Source: Paenibacillus odorifer
Lineage (GTDB): Bacteria > Bacillota > Bacilli > Paenibacillales > Paenibacillaceae
Direction: 5' to 3'
Assembly: GCF_000758725.1 (NCBI RefSeq)
Contig: NZ_CP009428.1
Span: 3,844,001-3,908,000, forward strand
DNA length: 64,000 bases
A program made the position numbers and the translations under genes. The notes under the pieces are model-generated. The model saw only the letters and a list, made by a program, of their open reading frames with translations, was not told where the DNA came from and did not search any database. Below are positions 44,858-54,055 of this stretch, piece by piece; the first letter of the stretch is position 1, and each line of letters begins with the position of its first letter.

Positions 44858-45745
44858 ATGAATATGGAGCAATGGGAACGAATTCGGACGGGACAGGGAT
44901 TTATAGCTGCCTTGGATCAAAGTGGTGGCAGTACACCAAAAGCGCTGCTGCAATATGGTGTTGCAGAGGACAGTTACTCTAATGAAGATCAAATGTATGG
45001 GTTGGTTCACGAGATGAGAACGCGCATTATCAAGAGCCCTGCATTTGATTCTAAGCATATACTGGGTGCAATCTTATTTGAGAACACAATGGATCGTTCT
45101 ATAGACGGTCAATATACTGCCGATTTTCTATGGGAGAAAAAAGGTATTGTGCCTTTCCTGAAAATCGATAAAGGGCTTGCCGACCCTGAGGACGGAGTAC
45201 AACTAATGAAGCCTATTCCCGGCTTGAATGATCTTCTGAAGCGGGCCAACGAACGTAACATCTTCGGTACAAAAATGCGCTCGGTGATTAAAGAGGCTAA
45301 CCCTGCCGGTATAAAAAAGGTGGTAGAACAGCAGTTTGAAATCGGCAAGCAGATTTTAGCAGCGGGACTCGTTCCTATTATCGAACCGGAAGTTGATATC
45401 CACACTGCTGATAAAACAGCTTCAGAGAAGCTGCTAAAAGAAGAACTATCGGCCCAATTGTCTACGCTGGGCAAAGACGTGAAGGTCATGCTTAAGCTCT
45501 CCATTCCAACGGAGAATAATTTCTACCGCGAATTAATGGATGATCCTCACGTTTTGCGAATTGTCGCTTTATCAGGCGGTTACACACAAGCAGAAGCAAA
45601 CGATAAGCTCGCCCATAATCAAGGGCTGATTGCCAGCTTCTCACGTGCGTTATCGCAGGGACTAAGCGCTGGACAATCAGAAGAAGAGTTTAACGCGCTC
45701 CTCTCCAAATCTGTAGAAGCGATTTATACAGCATCTATTAAATAA
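44858..45745 (+). CDS. Class I fructose-bisphosphate aldolase
   Basis: A 295-residue TIM-barrel aldolase of the bacterial class I (Schiff-base) type: [16 protein letters not shown] near the start, ILFENTMDR (about 72), [14 protein letters not shown] (about 98-111), [13 protein letters not shown] (about 171-183) and [12 protein letters not shown] near the end. It interconverts fructose 1,6-bisphosphate with the two triose phosphates. ATG follows AAGGAAGGAG. It is a single gene with its own terminator. Confidence 0.88.
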   Translation: MNMEQWERIRTGQGFIAALDQSGGSTPKALLQYGVAEDSYSNEDQMYGLVHEMRTRIIKSPAFDSKHILGAILFENTMDRSIDGQYTADFLWEKKGIVPFLKIDKGLADPEDGVQLMKPIPGLNDLLKRANERNIFGTKMRSVIKEANPAGIKKVVEQQFEIGKQILAAGLVPIIEPEVDIHTADKTASEKLLKEELSAQLSTLGKDVKVMLKLSIPTENNFYRELMDDPHVLRIVALSGGYTQAEANDKLAHNQGLIASFSRALSQGLSAGQSEEEFNALLSKSVEAIYTASIK

Positions 45746-45769
45746 GATCCTCATTTAACCAGCACATAA

Positions 45770-45819
45770 AAAGAGCTGTTTCCCGACAGGTGATCCCTGC
45801 TGGGAAGCAGCTCTTTTTT
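45770..45819 (+). terminator. Intrinsic terminator of the aldolase gene
   Basis: AAGAGCTGTTTCCC pairs with GGGAAGCAGCTCTT and is followed by TTTT. Confidence 0.8.
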
Positions 45820-46125
45820 ATGATAAGGTTTTACTTTTAAAGTCTAGAACTTTCAGATTAAACGCCATTTCGTCTACTCTTTCAGCCCACACAAGCATGC
45901 AATAGGTTTGCTAAAGTCCCCCTTTCATCTTATCTAAAGGCCGCACCTTTACCTAAAACATATTAATCTACCACTTCTTTGCTGTTTCTTTAGTACACCT
46001 ATTCATAATTTCTGCATTTAAATCAGCGCATATCCTTTCCCAATAATTTCTTGATCTTACGCAAAAAAGGGCTCCACCACGCATGTACGCGAGGTAGAAA
46101 CCTAATCGATTACTTCTAAGTTATC
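45820..46125. other. Gap without recognised content
   Basis: About 300 nt between convergent genes. A partial hairpin near 46060-46105 (CTACCTCGCG/CGTGGTGGAG with TTTTTT on the minus strand) may end the DUF1304 gene. Nothing else is seen. Confidence 0.35.
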
Positions 46126-46491
46126 TTAAATCGAAACCACGAGGATTAATGCAACTAAGGCTGGAAGACCTTGCATAAACAAAATAGACTTTTTCACCGT
46201 CAGTCCGCCATATAATGCCGCCACAATAACTGTTGCCAAGAAGAAGATTTCAATTTGATGGCCGAAATTTACATTCGGATGAACCAATCCCCAAATTAAA
46301 CCTGCCGCCAAAAATCCATTGTATAACCCTTGATTCGCGGCCAGAGTTTTAGAAGCATCCGCAACTTCCTGTGTCATTCCAAAAACTCGAAGCCCTTTTG
46401 GCTTTGACCAAGCGAACATTTCTAAATAAACAATATAGATATGTATTAACGCAACAACACCGACCATAATATTAGCTACCCATACCATCAA
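46126..46491 (-). CDS. DUF1304 membrane protein
   Basis: About 121 residues with four predicted membrane helices. HIYIVYLEMFAW (about 17-28), the ANQGLYNGFLAAGL segment (about 51-64) and the short C-terminal helix are the DUF1304 pattern; function unknown. The start is uncertain: TTG at 46491 or ATG at 46488 suit the AAAGG upstream better than the GTG at 46500. It is monocistronic. Confidence 0.78.
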   Translation of the reverse strand: MMVWVANIMVGVVALIHIYIVYLEMFAWSKPKGLRVFGMTQEVADASKTLAANQGLYNGFLAAGLIWGLVHPNVNFGHQIEIFFLATVIVAALYGGLTVKKSILFMQGLPALVALILVVSI

Positions 46492-46579
46492 AATAACCAC
46501 CTTTATTTAATTTGTGTACAATTTAATTGTATCATACCAAAGTTAAAAAGTGTATACATAATCCCATAAACAATTCGAA

Positions 46580-46628
46580 ACTAAAAAAGAATAGCCATAA
46601 TCTTCAAAAAAAGACTATCGCTATTCCA
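46580..46628 (-). terminator. Terminator after the secreted protein gene
   Basis: On the minus strand GAATAGC...GCTATTC arms are followed by TTTTTTAG, 20 nt after the stop. Confidence 0.65.
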
Positions 46629-46648
46629 TACGTAATGTTTATGAAATT

Positions 46649-47488
46649 CTAAAATATTTTTGCAGCAATATAAACGGTCACGCTATTGTAAAAACCATAG
46701 TGAGAGCCATTGCTCCAGACGAAATTGCTAGGATCTGAAATTGCTGTGTTTTGAGAAGGTTGATGTCCATGTTTCTCTGACCATAAACCTGAGCTATTTT
46801 GAAGCATGAAGTGGTAATCAACGTTATCCTCAGGAATATCGACTTTACCATTCCCATTTGAGTCGATCCACCCCACTCTAAGTGCAATGCGATGTTCATC
46901 GGAATTAATCGCTGCAGTTCGGCCCGGAAGTATCCGCCAACCCGGCTTAAAATATAAAGGATTCGTATTGCCATCTTGAACCACAAGACCAGCAGTATAA
47001 TACACATTAGTAAAATAGGCAGGATCTCTGACATTTGAGACCCCGTCTCCATCACCAGGGTTGATTGCCCCTGGAAATCTTAAGGCATAACCATAACAGT
47101 TAATTCCATAGCTATTTTCGGCTGTATACGGCCATGCATGACCATAAGCGGAAGATAGGGTTGCTTGCGGAGAATCTGGTTCAAAAGTAGGTGTTATTAG
47201 CTCCGGTGCCAACAATTCATTATTTATAAGGTTGTCATCTGCTGGGGGCACAAAGCTTGAAGACTCTTTGAGTTCTCCAACAGTAGTAACATTTCCTTGT
47301 GTGTCCACAATAATCGTATCGTCGCCTTTCCATTCTCCAACCCAAGCCTTTTCCGGTCCAGAAGTTTGGACTTCTTTCAAATTACTCACGTCGACGTCGA
47401 TGGATGCGGCCATTGCAGCAGAGGACAGGGCCAGATTCAGCAAGAGTGTGCAGGTTAGTGCGACTTTATAAGTCTTTTTCAAAATCAC
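46649..47488 (-). CDS. Secreted cysteine-peptidase-like protein with EF-hand-type loop
   Basis: About 279 residues. A Sec signal peptide (basic start, hydrophobic core, SSAAMAAS cleavage site) is followed by a 90-residue spacer and a C-terminal domain with INCYGYALRFPG (about 130) and DYHFMLQNSSGLWSEKHGH (about 225-243). NCxxYAL plus a later YHF...W.H resembles papain-like or amidase-type secreted domains, with Cys and His as candidate catalytic residues. Between them, DSNGNGKVDIPED (about 208-220) is a canonical calcium-binding loop. GTG at 47488 was chosen for spacing after AAAGGG. Substrate and activity are inferred. Confidence 0.65.
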   Translation of the reverse strand: MILKKTYKVALTCTLLLNLALSSAAMAASIDVDVSNLKEVQTSGPEKAWVGEWKGDDTIIVDTQGNVTTVGELKESSSFVPPADDNLINNELLAPELITPTFEPDSPQATLSSAYGHAWPYTAENSYGINCYGYALRFPGAINPGDGDGVSNVRDPAYFTNVYYTAGLVVQDGNTNPLYFKPGWRILPGRTAAINSDEHRIALRVGWIDSNGNGKVDIPEDNVDYHFMLQNSSGLWSEKHGHQPSQNTAISDPSNFVWSNGSHYGFYNSVTVYIAAKIF

Positions 47489-47574
47489 AAACATCCCTTT
47501 CTATGTAAGATAAGTAAAAATTAACATTTTATCCTAAAATAGAATATGAAGAATGTTATGGTTTTTTCGAACAC

Positions 47575-49158
47575 CTATAAAGCTTTATATTCAAAATAGT
47601 CAAAATAAGCCGGCTTCGCTTGCTGATCCAAATCCTGAGCACATACCCCGACATAGGAACCGGTAAAGCCGAGCTTACCGCCATATTCATCCGAAAGCGT
47701 GCCAAAATCTAAGGGAGTACAGACAGCTGTCCAATTCACCCCATCTGGAGAGGCATAAAACAACAGATCACGTCCATGAATTTCCGCCTTTAGATAATAA
47801 CGATCCCAATTCTTCACAGATAGCTGCATAGAGGAAATCTCATCGTATTTGCCACCTCTACACAGCACAACGCCCAAACTAGTTCCACGGATCTCATCTG
47901 CGGTAACACGCAAATAATAGTAATCACTGTCATCATAATAGAGGACTAATCCAGCCATTTGCAGGAAGCTATCCGGCTCGAATTCCAGACAGGTTGTCGC
48001 TGAGCATTCAAAATGTTGAATCGGCCGGGCAATTAAGCTCTGATCATGCAGTGAAGCTAACGACTCTCTACCGCGCAGACGAAGAAACCCTGGGCGTTCC
48101 TTCAAGCTAACCCAAGATTCATCAAAGGGCACACGCAAGCTTTGGTATGGAAATCCAAGAACCTCTCCATCAAAATCATCTCTGTTTGGCAGCTCCTCAA
48201 AAGTGAATATAGGCAGTTCAGGAGCCACTGTCTCCAATGCAGGCAGCTTCCCTCCGTGGGCCAATCGCAACCAGCCATCCTCTGTCCATTCACAGCGTTG
48301 AATAGCAGTTTCCCGGCCTAACGGATTCATCGTTGACGTTCCCGGAATCGGACGTGTGCATAAATGTGCCATGTACCAGTCCCCATTCTGAGTCTCTACG
48401 AGCGATCCATGACCTGCTTGCTGAAACGGGTAGGTCAGATCATGCGCCGTGGTCATAATCGGGAAATCCGGATCAGTCTCATAAGGACCTGTGAGGCTTC
48501 GGCTTCTAGCTAAGGTAACCATATGGTTGATGCCGGTGCCCCCTTCAGCTGTCAGTAAGTAATAGTACCCATCCTTCTGGTACAATTGCGGACCTTCGGT
48601 CACTCCGATAGGTGTCCCTTTATAAATTTCATGGATAGGTCCCGTTAATTTGCCAGTCTCCGGGTCATATTCCTGCATAATGATGCCAGAGAAGTTATTG
48701 TGATTTTTACGGAAATCCCAACGCATATTAAGCAGCCATTTGGTCCCGTCCAGATCATGGAACAAAAATGGATCAAACCCGCTGCCATTAAGTCTAACCG
48801 GCTCACTCCACGGACCCATGATATCAGTCGCTGTAATTAAATAGTTATGCAGATCTTTATATACACTTTTGCGAGATTTCACATCTGTAAATAGCAGATA
48901 GAACACGCCTTGATCATAAGAAAGCGCTGGTGCCCAAATGGAACCAGAACTTACGTTACCACGCAGATCTACTTGTGAGGCTTCTGTCAGAACACGTGAA
49001 ATGGAATACCAATGGACTAGATCCTTGGAATGATGGATTTCTACACCTGGAAACCATTCAAAAGTAGATGTTGCGATATAATAATCATCCCCTACTCTAA
49101 TAAAAGACGGATCTGGATGAAAACCTGCCAACACCGGATTAACAATTTTTCGCGTCAT
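47575..49158 (-). CDS. Glycoside hydrolase family 43 (beta-xylosidase/arabinosidase type)
   Basis: About 527 residues without signal peptide. The N-terminal five-bladed propeller (1-310) starts NPVLAGFHPDPSFIRVGDDYY, whose Asp is the catalytic base; a later VTEGPQLYQKDGYYYL contains the acid Glu. The C-terminal beta-sandwich (about 320-527) is typical of XynB-like GH43 enzymes. It would remove xylose or arabinose from imported oligosaccharides. ATG at 49158 follows GGAGGG. It is divergent from the AraC regulator gene and carries the shared promoter module. Confidence 0.85.
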   Translation of the reverse strand: MTRKIVNPVLAGFHPDPSFIRVGDDYYIATSTFEWFPGVEIHHSKDLVHWYSISRVLTEASQVDLRGNVSSGSIWAPALSYDQGVFYLLFTDVKSRKSVYKDLHNYLITATDIMGPWSEPVRLNGSGFDPFLFHDLDGTKWLLNMRWDFRKNHNNFSGIIMQEYDPETGKLTGPIHEIYKGTPIGVTEGPQLYQKDGYYYLLTAEGGTGINHMVTLARSRSLTGPYETDPDFPIMTTAHDLTYPFQQAGHGSLVETQNGDWYMAHLCTRPIPGTSTMNPLGRETAIQRCEWTEDGWLRLAHGGKLPALETVAPELPIFTFEELPNRDDFDGEVLGFPYQSLRVPFDESWVSLKERPGFLRLRGRESLASLHDQSLIARPIQHFECSATTCLEFEPDSFLQMAGLVLYYDDSDYYYLRVTADEIRGTSLGVVLCRGGKYDEISSMQLSVKNWDRYYLKAEIHGRDLLFYASPDGVNWTAVCTPLDFGTLSDEYGGKLGFTGSYVGVCAQDLDQQAKPAYFDYFEYKAL

Positions 49159-49202
49159 AATGTTACCCTCCACTACCGGATTTTTCATAGTTTAACGTAT
49201 TT

Positions 49203-49266
49203 ATTGTATCGCTTTCATAATAATTAAAGTTATAATGGGATATAAGAAAATGTTTATATTTTGTCA
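49203..49266 (-). promoter_or_regulatory. AraC-regulon promoter module in front of the GH43 gene
   Basis: Minus strand: TGACAAAATA (49257-49266), 25 nt beginning TAAACATTTTC, AACTTT (49226-49231), 17 nt ending AAGCGA, TACAAT (49203-49208). The -35 is poor, as expected of an activator-dependent promoter. The same layout precedes the GH28-like and GH88 genes. Confidence 0.7.
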
Positions 49267-49279
49267 TCTTGGAGGGCCT

Positions 49280-50137
49280 ATGAAGCAGCTGTTCGAACCT
49301 GTTGTTTTTGAAGAACACAAGACCTTGATTTGGGATTATAAAATATATACCGACGACTATTACAAAGGTTATTATCACTGGCATCAATGCTGCGAAGTCA
49401 TGTTCGTGTATGGCGGACAGGGAAACGTTGTTGTGAATCAGCAGATGTACGATATTCGCAGGGGAATGTTATTCTTTTTCCAGCCCTATCAGCTGCACCG
49501 GATCTATTCTGAGGTTTCTCCCGAGTGTCCTTTTGAACGAACCATCTTCTACATTGATCCACATGTTGCTGAGCACCTGCTGGAGGGTTTTGCGAAAAGA
49601 AAGGCTTTATTCACAGCGCTTTGGCAAGGAAAAAATACACATTGTGCCTTTGATCTTAAGGACCACGTTGAGTCTGTGGAGTGGATTCTGGAGCATTATA
49701 ATCACAATAAAAAAGTCAGTCTGACTGAGGATACCGAAGACATTTCACTGTTAATTCTTCAATTATTGAGCAGTATAGGAACTGAAGATCAGCATGTATT
49801 CCAATCAGGAGAACGGCGAACCTTGCGCTATTCTGAGAAAATCATGAGTTTTATCGAAGAGCATTATCATGAGGAGGTTAATCTGGATCAGTTGGCTGAG
49901 GAGATTCACTTGTCCAAATCCTATATCTCCAGAATCTTTCATCAGGAAACCGGAGGAAGGCTTGTTGATTATCTGACTGCCCGCCGGATCAAACAGGCCT
50001 GCCGCTTGTTAGGAACGACAGACCTGCCTGTGGAGCAAATCGGAATCACTGTTGGTTTTCCAAATGCCTCTTATTTCAATCAACTGTTCAAAAGAGTCCT
50101 AGGGACGACTCCATTAAAATATAGAAAAAGTAATTAG
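49280..50137 (+). CDS. AraC-family transcriptional regulator
   Basis: About 285 residues. N-terminal cupin-type sugar-sensing domain (YYHWHQCCEVMFVYGG, then YQLHRIY) and two C-terminal helix-turn-helix units (LDQLAEEIHLSKSYISRIF and IGITVGFPNASYFNQLFKR). ATG at 49280 was chosen for TTGGAGGG 5 nt upstream. It is divergent from the GH43 gene, and the shared module overlaps its leader, so it is the natural candidate activator for GH43, GH28-like and GH88 genes. Confidence 0.88.
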   Translation: MKQLFEPVVFEEHKTLIWDYKIYTDDYYKGYYHWHQCCEVMFVYGGQGNVVVNQQMYDIRRGMLFFFQPYQLHRIYSEVSPECPFERTIFYIDPHVAEHLLEGFAKRKALFTALWQGKNTHCAFDLKDHVESVEWILEHYNHNKKVSLTEDTEDISLLILQLLSSIGTEDQHVFQSGERRTLRYSEKIMSFIEEHYHEEVNLDQLAEEIHLSKSYISRIFHQETGGRLVDYLTARRIKQACRLLGTTDLPVEQIGITVGFPNASYFNQLFKRVLGTTPLKYRKSN

Positions 50138-50144
50138 ATCTAAT

Positions 50145-51599
50145 CTACACAACCGTATTTTTTTCAGTAACGAAGAGTATATTTTTAGCAAAATGATTAA
50201 TATCTATCAGCTCTGGGCGGGGGGCGTCCATCAGTTCACCATTGATCCTTAAATTGACAAAGGTCACATTTTCAACAGCTCTCTCTTCGTCATATCCATA
50301 AATTCGTGAAGGGTTCGCCCTCCCGCTATAGCTGATGTCTCGAAATGTAATGTCCCGGATGCTTGTCCCCGGCTCTGGATTGTAGTCCTTATTATAGACC
50401 ACTCGCACATCAATTAGCTGCCCCTGCTCAATACGTTCCACACGTATATTTTCATATAGAACATTACACACCTTATTTCGATCCCCGGCATTAATCGCCA
50501 GTGCCCCCCAATAATTCTCTTGCGGTTCGTGATGATTCAAGATATCAATATTCGCAAAAACAATAGACTCAATTACGTCACCATTCCGTTCATGGTCACC
50601 ATGAGTGCCAATCATCAATGGATGAGCAACATCCGCCCACAGAATAGAATCATGAACGCTAATATTGCGGGTATCCCCATAAAAATCCCATCTTGAGCCA
50701 TAGATAGCAATACAATCATCAGAATTACGCATAAAAACATCCCGGATTCTAATCTCAGAACTAGACATGATATCAATGCCATCAGACCAACCGCGAGTGC
50801 TAAACGATTTGAAATTATCAATCACAATCTGCTCAGACTGCCCGATGAAAATGCTATAATGTGGCGGATCAATCACGGTAATACCTTCCACATTTATAGA
50901 TCGTGAAAAAACAATTCGTATCCCTCGAAAGGCCGAGAATCGATGAAAATCCGCAAGATAAATTACACCGCGACCACGAATGGATACATCATGAACTCCC
51001 TCGCATACCAAGGAACCTACAAGCACAGAACCTCCGGCAAGATACACCGTGGTTTCCGAAGGGACCGGCAATACTGTTTCTTCTATATAATGTGTGCCCG
51101 GGGCGAAATAAAGCACCTTCCTCTTTTCACGAGGATCAGCAGCGGCATTTTCCAGCAGACGTAAAAGATCAGGTTTCCGGTGTATACCCGGTTGGACTAC
51201 TAGGACATTAGCATCCTCTGGTTGAGGGGCATCCTTCTCCTTAGGGTTAGCAAATAAATGCAGATTCCGAAAAATATCACCGTTGATCTCAATCGATAAC
51301 TTTTGCGGACCCGTTAGCTTAAACAAAATGGTATTTCCATGATGTTCGTAAGTGACCTCTCGCGAAGCCGGAGCAATGTTCACACAATCAATCTCCGTAT
51401 AAAGACAGGTGACTTCAACTTCTACTGTACCTTCCAGATCAAAATAAGCCATGGATGCAGGACGTACCTCATGCATATCTACCTTAACCTCGTAAATAAA
51501 CAAGCTATGCCATTCTCCTTCAGGCTGCCGTACTCTGACCTTATAATCCTCACGTCCCGGGAAATCTTTAGGTGCTTTATATACTTGTAAATCATCCAC
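50145..51599 (-). CDS. GH28-like parallel beta-helix glycosidase
   Basis: A 484-residue protein without signal peptide. An N-terminal beta-rich domain (1-120) is followed by a right-handed beta-helix (about 150-470) with the GH28 signatures WSDGIDIMSS (about 270) and MRNSDDCIAIYG (about 290), supplying the catalytic aspartates; a GTHGDHERNG segment takes the place of the usual histidine motif. It probably cleaves galacturonate or related residues in imported pectic oligosaccharides. It is divergent from GH88; both carry the shared promoter module. An epimerase or lyase with the same fold is less likely. Confidence 0.72.
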   Translation of the reverse strand: MDDLQVYKAPKDFPGREDYKVRVRQPEGEWHSLFIYEVKVDMHEVRPASMAYFDLEGTVEVEVTCLYTEIDCVNIAPASREVTYEHHGNTILFKLTGPQKLSIEINGDIFRNLHLFANPKEKDAPQPEDANVLVVQPGIHRKPDLLRLLENAAADPREKRKVLYFAPGTHYIEETVLPVPSETTVYLAGGSVLVGSLVCEGVHDVSIRGRGVIYLADFHRFSAFRGIRIVFSRSINVEGITVIDPPHYSIFIGQSEQIVIDNFKSFSTRGWSDGIDIMSSSEIRIRDVFMRNSDDCIAIYGSRWDFYGDTRNISVHDSILWADVAHPLMIGTHGDHERNGDVIESIVFANIDILNHHEPQENYWGALAINAGDRNKVCNVLYENIRVERIEQGQLIDVRVVYNKDYNPEPGTSIRDITFRDISYSGRANPSRIYGYDEERAVENVTFVNLRINGELMDAPRPELIDINHFAKNILFVTEKNTVV

Positions 51600-51623
51600 T
51601 TTACCATCCTCCTGTTCATTTAG

Positions 51624-51687
51624 ATTGTATCGCTTCTAACACCGATAAAGTTTTAATGTGTTATGCAGAAATGTTTGTATTTTGTCA
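51624..51687 (-). promoter_or_regulatory. AraC-regulon promoter module in front of the GH28-like gene
   Basis: Minus strand: TGACAAAATA (51678-51687), 25 nt beginning CAAACATTTC, AACTTT (51647-51652), 17 nt ending AAGCGA, TACAAT (51624-51629). The spacing is identical to the GH43 copy. Confidence 0.7.
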
Positions 51688-51714
51688 GGTATAGATTAAA
51701 AGCCTGTTACAACA

Positions 51715-51778
51715 TGACAATAATCAAACATTTCCTTATATCAAAACACAACTTTCCTGAGCTTTAGAAAGCTATACT
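51715..51778 (+). promoter_or_regulatory. AraC-regulon promoter module in front of the GH88 gene
   Basis: Plus strand: TGACAATAAT (51715-51724), 25 nt beginning CAAACATTTCC, AACTTT (51750-51755), 17 nt, TATACT (51773-51778). It faces away from the GH28 module, with 27 bp between the two TGACAA ends. Confidence 0.7.
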
Positions 51779-51811
51779 CATAACATCCTAAATACACTGG
51801 AGGCAGTAACA

Positions 51812-52918
51812 ATGACAAACCCTTATTGGCAAGAGATCATGGGTAGACTCGATACAAAAGTAGAACGTATGATAGAGCAAATCGGTGATAAGTGCCCGCA
51901 TTTCGCCGGAAAAGATGGCAAATTTGATGATATCGGTTCAGACTGGTGGACTACAGGGTTCTGGCCTGGACTCCTCTGGATCATGCATGATATGACCGGA
52001 AAAGACCTTTACAAGGAGGCCGCTTGGCATTGGGACGGTACCTTGGAGGAATGGTTTATTAAACCAACGGTTGAGATGCATCACGATGTGGGATTCCAAT
52101 TCCTACCGACAGCTGTAATCAAACATACAATTACAGGTGACGAAGATGCCCTGCGCAGAGGAATTGAAGCGGCGAATTTCCTCGCTGCCCGCTATAATCC
52201 TGTAGGCAAATTCATCCGCGCATGGAATGAAGATAAATACGGCTGGGTAATTATCGACTGTATGTTAAATATCTCCCTGCTGTTCTGGGCCAGCAAAGTG
52301 ACAGGTGATCCCCGCTATAAGCATATTGCAATTAACCACGCCGAGACGACGATGCAATATGGCATACGTGAGGATGGATCCACCAAACATATTATTTCTT
52401 TTGATGCAGAGACAGGTGCTTATATTGAGAATTTTGGCGGTCAAGGCTACTCGGCTGAATCCTCTTGGAGCCGTGGAACGGCTTGGGGACTGTACGGCTT
52501 CATCAATACTTATCGCCACACTGGAGATGAACGTTTCCTGAACACTGCTAAACGGATCGCACATTATTTCATCTCTGCTTTACCCGAGGATCAAGTCCCT
52601 TTTTGGGATTTCCGCCTAGAGGATGACACACGGATGTTTCGAGATAGCTCTGCAGCCTCTATAGCCGCTTCAGGATTATCAGAGCTTGCAGATATCGTAC
52701 CATTAGGCGAAAAAAGTCTATATGCAAATGCAGCGGAGCGAATTCTGCGCTCACTGACTGAAAATTACGCAACCTGGGAGCAGCCGGAGCATGAAGCGAT
52801 TTTATTGCACGGAACTGGCAGTGGCGATTCCTTCATTGATGTATCCCTGATCTATGGAGACTACTATTATATTGAGGCTATCGCTAAATTAAATGGCTGG
52901 AAGCATCGAATCTTCTAA
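51812..52918 (+). CDS. GH88 unsaturated glucuronyl/galacturonyl hydrolase
   Basis: A 368-residue alpha/alpha-barrel enzyme without signal peptide. SDWWTTGFWPGLLW, MHHDVGFQF and WVIIDCMLN contain the two conserved aspartates of GH88; QGYSAESSWSRGTAWGLYG is also diagnostic. GH88 enzymes hydrate the 4,5-double bond left at the non-reducing end by polysaccharide lyases. It would therefore process lyase products of pectin-like or glycosaminoglycan-like chains in the cytosol. ATG after CTGGAGG. Confidence 0.88.
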   Translation: MTNPYWQEIMGRLDTKVERMIEQIGDKCPHFAGKDGKFDDIGSDWWTTGFWPGLLWIMHDMTGKDLYKEAAWHWDGTLEEWFIKPTVEMHHDVGFQFLPTAVIKHTITGDEDALRRGIEAANFLAARYNPVGKFIRAWNEDKYGWVIIDCMLNISLLFWASKVTGDPRYKHIAINHAETTMQYGIREDGSTKHIISFDAETGAYIENFGGQGYSAESSWSRGTAWGLYGFINTYRHTGDERFLNTAKRIAHYFISALPEDQVPFWDFRLEDDTRMFRDSSAASIAASGLSELADIVPLGEKSLYANAAERILRSLTENYATWEQPEHEAILLHGTGSGDSFIDVSLIYGDYYYIEAIAKLNGWKHRIF

Positions 52919-52941
52919 TTGTAGATAGTTATTCAAACAAC

Positions 52942-52973
52942 AAAAAGACACCTCTCTTGAGGTGTCTTTATAT
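52942..52973. terminator. Bidirectional terminator between GH88 and the mannan operon
   Basis: AAAGACACCT and AGGTGTCTTT pair around CTCTTG; A and T runs flank both sides. Confidence 0.85.
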
Positions 52974-52981
52974 TTTATATG

Positions 52982-54043
52982 CTACTCGTTCGCCAGTGCC
53001 GCCGCACCCTCCAGCAGCATCAAGCCGCTGAGTTGAATGCTCAGCTGAACCGGAAGCTCCGGTTTCACTTCCCACGATGAACTGCACAGACCCAGTTGTT
53101 TATCCAGACCTTTTTCCCATAACTGCATTGCATTGGCCAATACGACCTCGCGAATACGGATATTTTCAGGAGATTCTTTACAGAGCTGAACCAAATAACG
53201 AATCAGAATACCCTTGAACAAACCCGTATCATCAATGCCTTCATCAGGCAGTATCAGATTAACCGGATCACATAACCGATCAATACAAGTATTAGCCGTT
53301 CGATTCGCATCTTCTAAGTAATGAACATTACCCGTATTCTTGTAAAGCTCTAGGCCAGCGCCTAGAAACACTCCCTGACAGTACGTAAACTCCCAATCGT
53401 AATCGATCTGGCCATCCCCGCGTCTATTCATCCCATCCCACACAAAACCAGTCGCAGAATCCACTAAATATGTCTTGTTCCATTCATAGATACGGAATGC
53501 CCACTCCAGATCCTCTTGCTTATGAAAAAGTTCATATAACCGGGCTGCAAGGATAACGGCAGGTGCATTGGCAGGAGTGTTTTTATAATCGAGCTGATCC
53601 TTCTTCCACGCCAGACCTCCACCCAACTGTTCATTCCAAGCCGTCTTAATATCCTCCCATAGATCAAGCACAGCACTTAAATAGGCTTCATATCCTGTAA
53701 CCCGATAAGCACGCAGCAACGCCAATGCTGTCCATTCTATATCATCATAGTAATTATGCCTGAAAGTCCCCCCGTTATAAGCTTGCAGACTTTGACTTAG
53801 CTCCTTAATTCTCAAGGAATACACAGGATCTCCACTACGCTCATAACCATCTACTAAAATATCAATGACATGAGCCTGCCACCAATAATAAAAGTTTTCC
53901 CCCGCAACGTTGTACTCTCTGGGATACCATTGGTTCATGATCCCAGTCTCAGCATTATAATAATTACGTAGTAGACATTGTTGGAACCACTCGGACTTTT
54001 CCTGCCAACTGACCCCTTCTATGGCTTCCTTTGCTTGTGTCAT
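52982..54043 (-). CDS. GH76 alpha-1,6-mannanase-like enzyme (copy 2)
   Basis: A 353-residue alpha/alpha-barrel enzyme. HNYYDDIEWTALALLRAY (about 95-112) contains the paired catalytic aspartates of GH76; LDYKNTPANAPAVILAARLY and TGFVWDGMNRRGDGQID are also family segments. GH76 enzymes cleave alpha-1,6-mannose chains as in fungal mannan. There is no signal peptide, which is unusual because most GH76 enzymes are exported. It is the last gene of the operon, 12 nt after its paralog. Confidence 0.85.
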   Translation of the reverse strand: MTQAKEAIEGVSWQEKSEWFQQCLLRNYYNAETGIMNQWYPREYNVAGENFYYWWQAHVIDILVDGYERSGDPVYSLRIKELSQSLQAYNGGTFRHNYYDDIEWTALALLRAYRVTGYEAYLSAVLDLWEDIKTAWNEQLGGGLAWKKDQLDYKNTPANAPAVILAARLYELFHKQEDLEWAFRIYEWNKTYLVDSATGFVWDGMNRRGDGQIDYDWEFTYCQGVFLGAGLELYKNTGNVHYLEDANRTANTCIDRLCDPVNLILPDEGIDDTGLFKGILIRYLVQLCKESPENIRIREVVLANAMQLWEKGLDKQLGLCSSSWEVKPELPVQLSIQLSGLMLLEGAAALANE

Positions 54044-54055
54044 TAAGAACTCACC

